Shown here piece after piece: positions 1 to 6,264 of a stretch of DNA of 15,084 nucleotides. The stretch comes from Mobilitalea sp. (GTDB taxonomy: Bacteria > Bacillota_A > Clostridia > Lachnospirales > Lachnospiraceae). The stretch covers positions 1 through 15,084 of the forward strand of contig JARKQP010000486.1 in the NCBI GenBank assembly GCA_029974875.1. Direction: 5' to 3'. Made by a program: the position numbers and the translations under genes. Position 1 is the stretch's first letter; each line of letters starts with the position of its first letter. A model generated the notes under the pieces. That model was not told the DNA's origin. It worked only from the letters and a program-made list of their open reading frames with translations, and searched no databases.

Positions 1-1193
1 CCAACCAGGATTGCGTCAAATGGGTCTGCATCTGAGAAGGTAACCAATGGTATATTATAAATATCATAATATGCCATGGAGACAAGTCTATTTAGCAGGT
101 TGTCCCGGAAATAACTTCCCGCCTTTGAGTACGTTCCTTGAATAATGATTTCTTGCGGGTCACAAACAAAACGGATATCCTGAATCAAAGAAACGAACTG
201 TTCAATCACATGGTCCATAAGTTTTTGTGCAAAGGAGTCTTCCTTATTTGCGGCATCAAAGATATCGTATAATTTTAAAGTCCTTTTTTCCAGGGCCGAT
301 GCAAGCGAGGAGCCGGTATAGTCCCGCCTCAGGGCTTCAGAAATTAAACCATCATTGCATACCATTGTTTCAAAGCATCCTATACCGCCGCAGATGCATT
401 CACGTGTACTGGTAGTATAATCTGTTCTTATATGTCCGAATTCACCGATTAAACCGTTTGCCCCATGTATAATATGTCCTTGCTGCATTAAGCAGCCGCC
501 TATGGCTTTCTCAAATGTATTTAAAACAACAACGGTGGATTTGCTGCGTCTCGTCTTATCAGTCAGAAGCTCGTAATAACCACCGAAACGGCAGGCATTA
601 TCCAGATATATATTCGTTTGGAATGGAAGCTTATCAATCAGATCCTGCTTAAAGGGAACATTATTTTCCCATGAGAAGTCCCATGGTTGGCGGAGGATGA
701 CGCCGGTTTGGGAATCAACTACCCCTGGACAGCCAATTATAATGCCACAAAGCTCATCAGGATTTAAACTTAAGGCGTTCATTAATTCACGGATAGACCT
801 CACAATAATATCAAGAGTTTCTTCATAACTGTACTCCCGGTTGTAGACCACTGTAACTGTGTGCAGGATCCTTAATTTCAAATCCAGGAGTTTACCGATG
901 TATTCCATTCCTGTAAATACGATACTAATACAGTAGCGGTGATTGGGGGTTAACTGATACAATTCCGGTCTTTTTCCACCTTCATCAGTAGAAGGACCTT
1001 TGCCAATAGGCATTACAATCCCTTCCTCAATGAGCTGGTTAACAATTTTAATGATAGAGGTTTTGCTGAGATTAACAGCGTTTGTTAAATCCCTGATAGA
1101 TAATTCGTCAGATTCCCGGAATAAGCTGATAATTGCCCGGGAATTGTGGGTTCGCAAATTTTTGGGTTTGAATCCCACTACATTTTCTGCCAT
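1..1193 (-). CDS. ROK-family transcriptional repressor (partial, 3' end outside window)
   Basis: I translated the reverse strand from the ATG at 1193-1191; the frame is open for 397 codons to the window edge with no stop, so only the last few residues are probably missing. Residues about 17-75 form a winged helix-turn-helix, including DLTNAVNLSKTSIIKIVNQL. The rest is a ROK sensor domain with the family zinc site: GEFGH at 250-254 and C-I-C-G-G-I-G-C-F-E at 266-275. The N-terminal ATP-binding motif (DxGGT) of ROK sugar kinases is not recognisable, which supports a NagC/XylR-type repressor rather than a kinase. The start is set by AGGAGG at 1203-1208, nine bases upstream. It is divergent from the URO-D-like gene, so a sugar-responsive role at this locus is plausible but inferred; its ligand cannot be read from the sequence. 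Confidence 0.93.
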   Translation of the reverse strand, partial: MAENVVGFKPKNLRTHNSRAIISLFRESDELSIRDLTNAVNLSKTSIIKIVNQLIEEGIVMPIGKGPSTDEGGKRPELYQLTPNHRYCISIVFTGMEYIGKLLDLKLRILHTVTVVYNREYSYEETLDIIVRSIRELMNALSLNPDELCGIIIGCPGVVDSQTGVILRQPWDFSWENNVPFKQDLIDKLPFQTNIYLDNACRFGGYYELLTDKTRRSKSTVVVLNTFEKAIGGCLMQQGHIIHGANGLIGEFGHIRTDYTTSTRECICGGIGCFETMVCNDGLISEALRRDYTGSSLASALEKRTLKLYDIFDAANKEDSFAQKLMDHVIEQFVSLIQDIRFVCDPQEIIIQGTYSKAGSYFRDNLLNRLVSMAYYDIYNIPLVTFSDADPFDAILV

Positions 1194-1226
1194 TATAATC
1201 TACCTCCTAAGTTAGTCCATTATTTC

Positions 1227-1256
1227 ATTATATTGTATTAAAGCAATGATTGTCAA
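1227..1256 (-). promoter_or_regulatory. Promoter of the ROK repressor gene
   Basis: On the minus strand there is TTGACA (1256-1251), an 18-base spacer and TATAAT (1232-1227), about 35 bases upstream of the start codon. The symmetric sequence CAATGATTG at 1244-1252 overlaps the -35 box. It resembles the operators further right but lacks their central CG, so it may or may not be a binding site. Confidence 0.75.
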
Positions 1257-1326
1257 TGATATTTTGGCTGGGATACTACCCTGGGAAGCCTATACGAAGC
1301 TGAGGAGAGAGGAAGGTTTTTGTATG

Positions 1327-1338
1327 ACAATCGATTGT
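1327..1338. promoter_or_regulatory. Distal LacI-type operator upstream of the URO-D-like gene
   Basis: ACAATCGATTGT is a perfect 12-bp palindrome with the central CG typical of LacI/GalR-family operators. Its core CAATCGATTG recurs exactly at 1459-1468, with centres 131 bp apart. A matching pair lies upstream of the binding-protein gene. The LacI regulator encoded at 11339-12316 is the obvious candidate to bind it, which is inference from co-location. Confidence 0.7.
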
Positions 1339-1458
1339 TATATATATGACACGAAGAAATGATTTTAGGAACTATATCAGGAATATTATCATATATATAA
1401 AGGCGATATGTATAAAATAATTGTAAATATTTAAATATAATGTAAAATATGCATATAA

Positions 1459-1494
1459 CAATCGATTGACATATAAAAAAGGCGATGATATAAT
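1459..1494 (+). promoter_or_regulatory. Promoter with overlapping operator for the URO-D-like gene
   Basis: TTGACA (1466-1471), a 17-base spacer and TATAAT (1489-1494) make a consensus sigma-A promoter. The palindrome CAATCGATTG (1459-1468) overlaps the first three bases of the -35 box, so a bound repressor would block RNA polymerase. Transcription should start near 1501. Confidence 0.85.
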
Positions 1495-1500
1495 AAGTTC

Positions 1501-1550
1501 ACAACAAAGCGCAAAGTTGTAGCAGGATTTATAAGGAATGGGGCTTTTAC
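1501..1550 (+). promoter_or_regulatory. Conserved 5' leader with terminal hairpin, copy 1
   Basis: The predicted transcript begins with ACAAC (1501-1505), a 10-base loop and GTTGT (1516-1520). The following bases, up to GGCTTTTACA, are nearly the same as those at 2885-2934. The GGAGG for the URO-D-like gene lies just downstream at 1569-1573. It could be an RNA stem that protects or regulates the 5' end, or a DNA inverted repeat bound by another regulator such as the neighbouring ROK protein. Confidence 0.6.
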
Positions 1551-1579
1551 AATATGATTTTTAAGTATGGAGGTTTCGT

Positions 1580-2683
1580 ATGCAGTATATATCAAATTGG
1601 AATGAGGTACAGGGGAAATTTGTGCATTGGTGGAATAATAATAATACGGGAAGCCCGTTAATGTGGATCGTATCAAAAAGAGAAACGCCAATTGAGGAAT
1701 TGGAGGTTGAAATAGAATATCCTGATGCAGAGCATTTTCACACGGATGTTGAGGAGAAATCCAAACGATATCGGAATTTCTGCCGTTCCCACGAATTTCA
1801 TGCGGAGGCTTTCCCTAATTTCGATCTTAATATTGGGGCGGGTTCCATTGCAGTTTATCTCGGCTCTGAGCCGGATTTTAAATATGATACAATCTGGTTC
1901 AATGAATGTATGAAAGGTGAGATGGATAAACAGCCGCCACTGAAATTTGACATAAATAATAAATGGTTTCAAAAGCATCTGAGGTTGATACAGAGGGCAA
2001 AGGAGCTTGCCGGTGACAGCTATCTGGTGAATATTCCTGATTTGGTTGAGAATATTGACATAGTGTCCGCTATGCGCGGTTCCCAGGAAATGTGCTATGA
2101 CCTGCTGGATTATCCGGATGAAGTGAAAGCATATATTGCCCAGGTGGATGAGATGTATTTCAAGTATTATGATCCGTTTTATAATATCATAAAAGCAGGG
2201 GATGGAAGCAGCACATATACAGCATTTAACATCTGGGGTCCGGGTAAAACTGCAAAAATCCAATGTGATTTCAGCGCCCTGATGAGCCCTACACAGTTTA
2301 GGGAGTTTATTCAGGGTTCCTTACGGAAACAGGCGGAAAAATTAGATAACGTAGTATATCATCTGGATGGGGCGGATGCTATCCGGCATCTGGATGCAAT
2401 ACTGGAAATTGATGCAATCAATGCGATACAATGGACATCCGGTGCGGGCAAAGAGGATGGTATTAACGAAATATGGATGGAACCGATTTATGATAAGGTG
2501 ACTGCAGCCGGGAAATCTCTTCTCATATATGGGGAGGATGGCGATGTACATACCTGGATTAAAAGGATTGACAAGCTTGTCAGCCGGTATACAACAAAAG
2601 GATTATATATCCAGTTTCCCCAGGTTATGAGTGAAGCAGATGCGCAATTGCTGCTCAAGGCTGCAAAGGAAAATTGGTCATAG
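1580..2683 (+). CDS. URO-D superfamily protein of unknown function
   Basis: This 367-residue protein has the general look of the uroporphyrinogen decarboxylase/cobamide-methyltransferase superfamily (Pfam URO-D), especially around YHLDGADAIRHLDAIL (H261-L-D263 and H270-L-D272) followed by an IQWTSGAG segment. It lacks the N-terminal RQAGR-type motif of true HemE. It also lacks the His-x-Cys plus late Cys zinc ligands of MtaA/MtbA-type methyltransferases: the equivalent stretch is HLD and no cysteine follows it. A haem role or canonical corrinoid methyl transfer is therefore unlikely. There is no signal peptide or membrane segment, so it should be cytoplasmic. The start follows GGAGG at 1569-1573. 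It has its own promoter but shares operators and leader with the sugar-importer operon, so a job in sucrose/fructan metabolism is inferred; the reaction is unknown. Confidence 0.85.
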   Translation: MQYISNWNEVQGKFVHWWNNNNTGSPLMWIVSKRETPIEELEVEIEYPDAEHFHTDVEEKSKRYRNFCRSHEFHAEAFPNFDLNIGAGSIAVYLGSEPDFKYDTIWFNECMKGEMDKQPPLKFDINNKWFQKHLRLIQRAKELAGDSYLVNIPDLVENIDIVSAMRGSQEMCYDLLDYPDEVKAYIAQVDEMYFKYYDPFYNIIKAGDGSSTYTAFNIWGPGKTAKIQCDFSALMSPTQFREFIQGSLRKQAEKLDNVVYHLDGADAIRHLDAILEIDAINAIQWTSGAGKEDGINEIWMEPIYDKVTAAGKSLLIYGEDGDVHTWIKRIDKLVSRYTTKGLYIQFPQVMSEADAQLLLKAAKENWS

Positions 2684-2710
2684 GTGATTCTTTTGGATAT
2701 ATCCAGATAT

Positions 2711-2720
2711 CAATCGGTTG
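2711..2720. promoter_or_regulatory. Distal LacI-type operator upstream of the importer operon
   Basis: CAATCGGTTG is a near-palindrome matching the 1459-1468 operator at nine of ten positions and keeping the central CG. It lies 28 bases after the URO-D-like stop codon. Its centre is 132 bp from that of the proximal operator at 2843-2852, almost the same spacing as in the first pair. Confidence 0.65.
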
Positions 2721-2842
2721 TTATATGTATATTATAAATGATTAAGTCACATAATACTATTTGAGAAAAAACCTTAAATTAGTGAAGCATAATGCACAAA
2801 ATAAATAATATTATGCGATAATAATATAAAAAATATACATGA

Positions 2843-2878
2843 TAACCGATTGACATATAGAAAGAGCGGTGCTATAAT
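2843..2878 (+). promoter_or_regulatory. Promoter with overlapping operator for the sugar importer operon
   Basis: TTGACA (2850-2855), a 17-base spacer and TATAAT (2873-2878) form a consensus promoter. The operator TAACCGATTG (2843-2852) overlaps the -35 box exactly as in the upstream copy. The reverse complement of this operator differs from the distal site at 2711-2720 by one base. No convincing terminator lies between the URO-D-like stop and this promoter, so some read-through from the upstream unit is possible. Confidence 0.85.
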
Positions 2879-2882
2879 GGGA

Positions 2883-2934
2883 TTACAACAAAGCGCAAAG
2901 TTGTAACAGGGTTTTATGAGGAATGGAGCTTTTA
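2883..2934 (+). promoter_or_regulatory. Conserved 5' leader with terminal hairpin, copy 2
   Basis: TTACAAC (2883-2889), a 10-base loop and GTTGTAA (2900-2906) give a 7-bp stem at the predicted 5' end of the operon mRNA. The first 21 bases from 2885 are identical to those from 1501, and similarity continues through AGGAATGG and GCTTTTACA with a one-base indel. Conservation beyond the stem suggests function in the leader or recent duplication. Confidence 0.6.
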
Positions 2935-2965
2935 CATTTAATTGTTAAGTTTGGAGGAGACAAGA

Positions 2966-4321
2966 ATGAAGGTAAAAAGAGTATTGAGTGTACTTATTTC
3001 CGTGACAATGCTTGCTGCTGGTTTAGCAGGCTGCGGAAAAAACAACCAAGTAACCGATGGAAATACGCCAGGAACGACATCTTCCGCCCCGACAGAAGCA
3101 GGCAAGGATAACGGAAATGCACCGGATACTTCCGACGTCAAGATCACAATCTTAAATACAAAAAGTGATATCCAGACGCAATGGGAAGAGGTTGCAGAGG
3201 AGTATAAGGAGCTGACAGGGGTAGGTGTTGAAGTATCTGTTACCGTAGGCGATTCACCTTCCGAAGATATTACAAAGAGATATGCTTCCGGTGAAGTCCC
3301 CACTATTTTCATGGGAGATATCCAGGATATTATTATGCTGAAGGAATATGCCCTTGATTTATCCAATGAAAAATGGGTTCCGGTCGGCGGTTCCCAGTAT
3401 GGAATCAGCCAGGACGGCAAGGTAATCGGTTTTCCGTTCTGTATCGAGGCCAGGGGACTTATGTACAATAAGACTGTGATTGAAGAGATTACAGGAGAGA
3501 CCTTTGATCCGGCTGCTGTGAATACATTGGATGACTTAAAGACCCTGCTCGACAAGCTGGTGGCAGGCGGAATGGAGACACCGATAGCACTGAATAAGGA
3601 AGACTGGTCATTGGCAGGACATTATTTAACCCAGGTTTACGAAGAGCAGGATGGCACCGCTGCAGGAGCCGTAAGCTTTACTGAGGGGTTAAAGGGCGGT
3701 TCCGTGAAGCTTGCAGACAATGCAAGATGGAATTCCCTGATGGATACCTTTGATTTATTGATGAAATATAACATGAACAAGTCAGACCCGCTTGCAGCTG
3801 ATTATAACGCTAACGCGGTTGCCCTTGCAGAAGGTGATGTCGCTTTCTGGTTCAATGGTAACTGGGCATGGGCAGAGATGAAAGATTTTGTGCTTGAAGA
3901 TAATGAATACGGCATTATGCCTGTTTCACAGAGCGATACCTCCATCGGTGCTACTGATAAGCTTTGCGGCGGTGCTACCAAGTATTGTATGATTGACACA
4001 AAATACAATAATGAAGCGCAGCAGCAGGCAGCAAAGGACTTTTTGAACTGGCTCATATTTGATCAGGCCGGACAGGAATTTATGGTGAATGATTGCAATC
4101 TGGTTCCCGCCTTTTCCAATATCGAGCTGAAGGTAACCAACCCGATGGGCTTATCCGTACAGAATTATGCGGCATCAGGAAATATTTATGAAATCTTCGC
4201 AGGAGCGCCTGGTGACCATTGGAAGACCATGGGAGCTGAGATGCAGAAATATCTTGGCGGACAGAGCACAAGAGCAGAGCTGGAAAAGAGTATCGAAAGC
4301 TATTGGCAGGCTCAGAAATAG
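2966..4321 (+). CDS. Extracellular sugar-binding lipoprotein of a CUT1 ABC importer
   Basis: This 451-residue protein is a family 1 solute-binding protein (MalE/UgpB-like). A basic, hydrophobic signal peptide ends in the lipobox LAGC with the lipidated cysteine at position 23, followed by a polar Ser/Thr/Asn-rich linker, so the mature protein is anchored outside the cell membrane. The WFNGNWAWAEM region and the late GLSVQNYAASGN region fit this fold. I chose the ATG at 2966, preceded by GGAGGAG, over an in-frame TTG at 2942 that would add eight residues before the signal peptide. It is first in the operon and followed by both permeases. With GH32 and sucrose phosphorylase downstream, the likely ligand is sucrose or a short fructo-oligosaccharide, inferred from context only. 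A short relic of a paralogue lies at 12340-12399. Confidence 0.93.
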   Translation: MKVKRVLSVLISVTMLAAGLAGCGKNNQVTDGNTPGTTSSAPTEAGKDNGNAPDTSDVKITILNTKSDIQTQWEEVAEEYKELTGVGVEVSVTVGDSPSEDITKRYASGEVPTIFMGDIQDIIMLKEYALDLSNEKWVPVGGSQYGISQDGKVIGFPFCIEARGLMYNKTVIEEITGETFDPAAVNTLDDLKTLLDKLVAGGMETPIALNKEDWSLAGHYLTQVYEEQDGTAAGAVSFTEGLKGGSVKLADNARWNSLMDTFDLLMKYNMNKSDPLAADYNANAVALAEGDVAFWFNGNWAWAEMKDFVLEDNEYGIMPVSQSDTSIGATDKLCGGATKYCMIDTKYNNEAQQQAAKDFLNWLIFDQAGQEFMVNDCNLVPAFSNIELKVTNPMGLSVQNYAASGNIYEIFAGAPGDHWKTMGAEMQKYLGGQSTRAELEKSIESYWQAQK

Positions 4322-4359
4322 AAAACCGTTAAACAGAGTTCAGTTTTGAGAGCTTTGAC

Positions 4360-4386
4360 CGGGCTGGATCTCTATGGTCCAGCCCG
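4360..4386 (+). promoter_or_regulatory. Intercistronic hairpin after the binding-protein gene
   Basis: CGGGCTGGA (4360-4368) pairs perfectly with TCCAGCCCG (4378-4386) around a 9-base loop. It is followed by TTATTGTG rather than a T-run, so it is not a full intrinsic terminator. In this position it could protect the 3' end of the binding-protein message or partly attenuate, giving more binding protein than permease. Confidence 0.65.
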
Positions 4387-4446
4387 TTATTGTGTAATGG
4401 CTTAGCTGTTACATGAAACTATTAAACCGGGATGAAAGGAATTAAC

Positions 4447-5331
4447 ATGCAAAATCAAAATAAGCTTAGTTATAAAATATGGATGTTTCTAAGTTTTGGC
4501 GGAGTGTCAGTAATATTATTTTCTGCTGTGGTAATCGTACCCTTTGTTTTTGGCTTATACCTTACCTTTACGGGTTGGGATGGTATCTCTTCCAGTATGC
4601 CCTTTACCGGGTTGGAAAATTATTTAAACCTGCTAAAGGATACTGAGTTCTGGATCTCTTTGGGAAGAACGGTTGTCTACGCTGTGTGCTCCGTGCTGCT
4701 GGCAAATTTTGTGGCATTTGCTTTAGCTTATCTGGTAACCGGCAATGTAAAAGGAAAAAACGTCTACAGAGTGGCCTTTTTTACGCCGAATCTGATCGGG
4801 GGTATTGTTCTCGGATATATATGGCAGTTTGTGTTTAACAGGGCAATCCTTGTGATCGGGGAAGCGACGGGGGTAGATTTGTTTTCAAGCTCCTGGCTTT
4901 CTGACCCCTCCAAGGCCTTTTGGGCGCTTGTTATTGTTACGGTATGGCAGCAGTCAGGCTATTTGATGCTGATTTATATTGCAGGGCTGATGGGAATTCC
5001 GGAAGATCTGAAGGAAGCCGCCAGGATTGACGGATGTAATGAGAGAAAGGCAATGAGATATATAACCCTGCCTATGATGATAGGAACCTTTACCATCTGC
5101 TTTTTCCTGGCGATCACACGCAGCTTTGTTATTTATGATGTAAATATATCCTTAACAAATGGCGGCCCGTATAATACTACGAGGCTGGCAGCCATGTATG
5201 TATATAATATGGCGTTTTCCTCCAAGAAATATGGCTTGGGCCAGGCAGAGGCGTTGGTGCTGTTCATCGTTATAGCAATTATAGCTGTCAGCCAGGCATT
5301 GATTGGTAAGAAGAAGGAGGTTGAAGCATAG
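4447..5331 (+). CDS. CUT1 sugar ABC transporter permease, MalF-type
   Basis: This 294-residue integral membrane protein has a first membrane segment at about residues 12-36 and further hydrophobic spans. It carries the ABC-permease EAA loop EAARIDG at 190-196, which contacts the ATPase. The ATG at 4447 is preferred because AAAGGA lies just upstream at a good distance; an in-frame ATG at 4432 would overlap that site and add five residues. It follows the binding-protein gene after an intercistronic hairpin. Its stop codon shares one base with the next permease start, so the two are translationally coupled. It should form the heterodimeric membrane channel with its neighbour. No ATPase gene accompanies it. 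Confidence 0.93.
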   Translation: MQNQNKLSYKIWMFLSFGGVSVILFSAVVIVPFVFGLYLTFTGWDGISSSMPFTGLENYLNLLKDTEFWISLGRTVVYAVCSVLLANFVAFALAYLVTGNVKGKNVYRVAFFTPNLIGGIVLGYIWQFVFNRAILVIGEATGVDLFSSSWLSDPSKAFWALVIVTVWQQSGYLMLIYIAGLMGIPEDLKEAARIDGCNERKAMRYITLPMMIGTFTICFFLAITRSFVIYDVNISLTNGGPYNTTRLAAMYVYNMAFSSKKYGLGQAEALVLFIVIAIIAVSQALIGKKKEVEA

Positions 5332-6191
5332 TGGATTTAAATAGAAAGGGTTATCTGAATAAGAAAATATCCATGGCCGTGAAGATGCTGGTTTTAACCG
5401 TATGTTTGGTGGTATATATGTTCCCCTTTTTTATGGTCATCATCAATTCCTTCAAAACAAAAAGGGATATCATCAAAGAACCCCTCTCCTTCATCGGCAG
5501 CAAAGGCGCTTCCCTCGCTAACTATATTGAGGCCTTCAGCAAAATGAAATTTCCCCGGGTGTTTTTAAATTCCCTCTGCATCACCGGCTTCAGTGTTGCT
5601 TTGATTGTTATCACCTCAGCTATGTGCGCGTATTTGTTTGTACGCATGAATTATAAAATTAATAAAATCCTCTTCACCTTAATGATTGCTTCCATGGTAA
5701 TCCCTTTTCAGGTTATCATGATTCCTCTCGTTCTGGTTTACGGCGGGCAATTGCATATCCTAAACCACCGGCTGACATTAATATTGATGCATGTTGGCTT
5801 CTCAACAGCGATGTCGGTCTTTATGTACCATGGCTTTATTAAAAGCAGCATCCCGATTTCCCTGGAGGAAGCGGCCAGGTTGGACGGCTGTACAAGGCAC
5901 CAGACCTTCTTCCGCATTGTATTTCCGTTATTAAAACCGACAACTGCAACCTTGATCATTTTGTACGCTATGGGTATCTGGAATGACTTTTTGCTTCCAT
6001 CCCTTGTTTTGACAAAGAAAGAATTATATACCCTGCCCATTGCCACCCAGATGTTTTATGGTACCTACTCCTCTGATTTGGGACTGATTATGGCCTCGCT
6101 GATTATGGTAATATTACCGATTATCCTTTTATATTTATTCCTGCAAAAATATATTATAGCCGGTGTGGTGGCCGGAGCCGTTAAGTCTTAA
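5331..6191 (+). CDS. CUT1 sugar ABC transporter permease, MalG-type
   Basis: This 286-residue integral membrane protein starts with GTG at 5331, overlapping the preceding TAG by one base, with AAGGAGG at 5314-5320 as ribosome binding site. It shows the MalG-like pattern: an N-terminal membrane span ending in FMVIINSFKT, about six spans in total, and the EAA loop EAARLDG at 180-186. It is the second half of the importer channel and should need a shared MsmK/UgpC-type ATPase encoded elsewhere, as is common for CUT1 systems in Firmicutes. The coupled start implies 1:1 synthesis with the MalF-type partner. Confidence 0.93.
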   Translation: MDLNRKGYLNKKISMAVKMLVLTVCLVVYMFPFFMVIINSFKTKRDIIKEPLSFIGSKGASLANYIEAFSKMKFPRVFLNSLCITGFSVALIVITSAMCAYLFVRMNYKINKILFTLMIASMVIPFQVIMIPLVLVYGGQLHILNHRLTLILMHVGFSTAMSVFMYHGFIKSSIPISLEEAARLDGCTRHQTFFRIVFPLLKPTTATLIILYAMGIWNDFLLPSLVLTKKELYTLPIATQMFYGTYSSDLGLIMASLIMVILPIILLYLFLQKYIIAGVVAGAVKS

Positions 6192-6264
6192 GTAAGGGTA
6201 AAGGCTCTTGGGGCGCTTATTGCCTGTAGGGATGAAACAATACAATTAGGAGATGGAGATAATA

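Noticed and set aside
1..1193. A ROK-type fructokinase for this pathway
   Set aside because: The protein begins with a helix-turn-helix domain and the DxGGT ATP-binding motif is not present where expected, so it is a regulator.
1580..2683. A true uroporphyrinogen decarboxylase (HemE)
   Set aside because: The N-terminal arginine motif of HemE is missing and no haem genes are nearby; only the superfamily fold is supported.
2787..2816. Inverted repeat GCATAAT...ATTATGC before the importer promoter
   Set aside because: The stem is AT-rich with a 16-base spacer, has no T-run, and is not mirrored in the first control region; chance in AT-rich DNA is likely.
2923..3111. A short upstream ORF in the importer leader (starting MELL)
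   Set aside because: The matching leader at 1537 encodes a different, shorter peptide, and the ORF runs out of frame deep into the binding-protein gene; conservation is of the nucleotide sequence, not a peptide.
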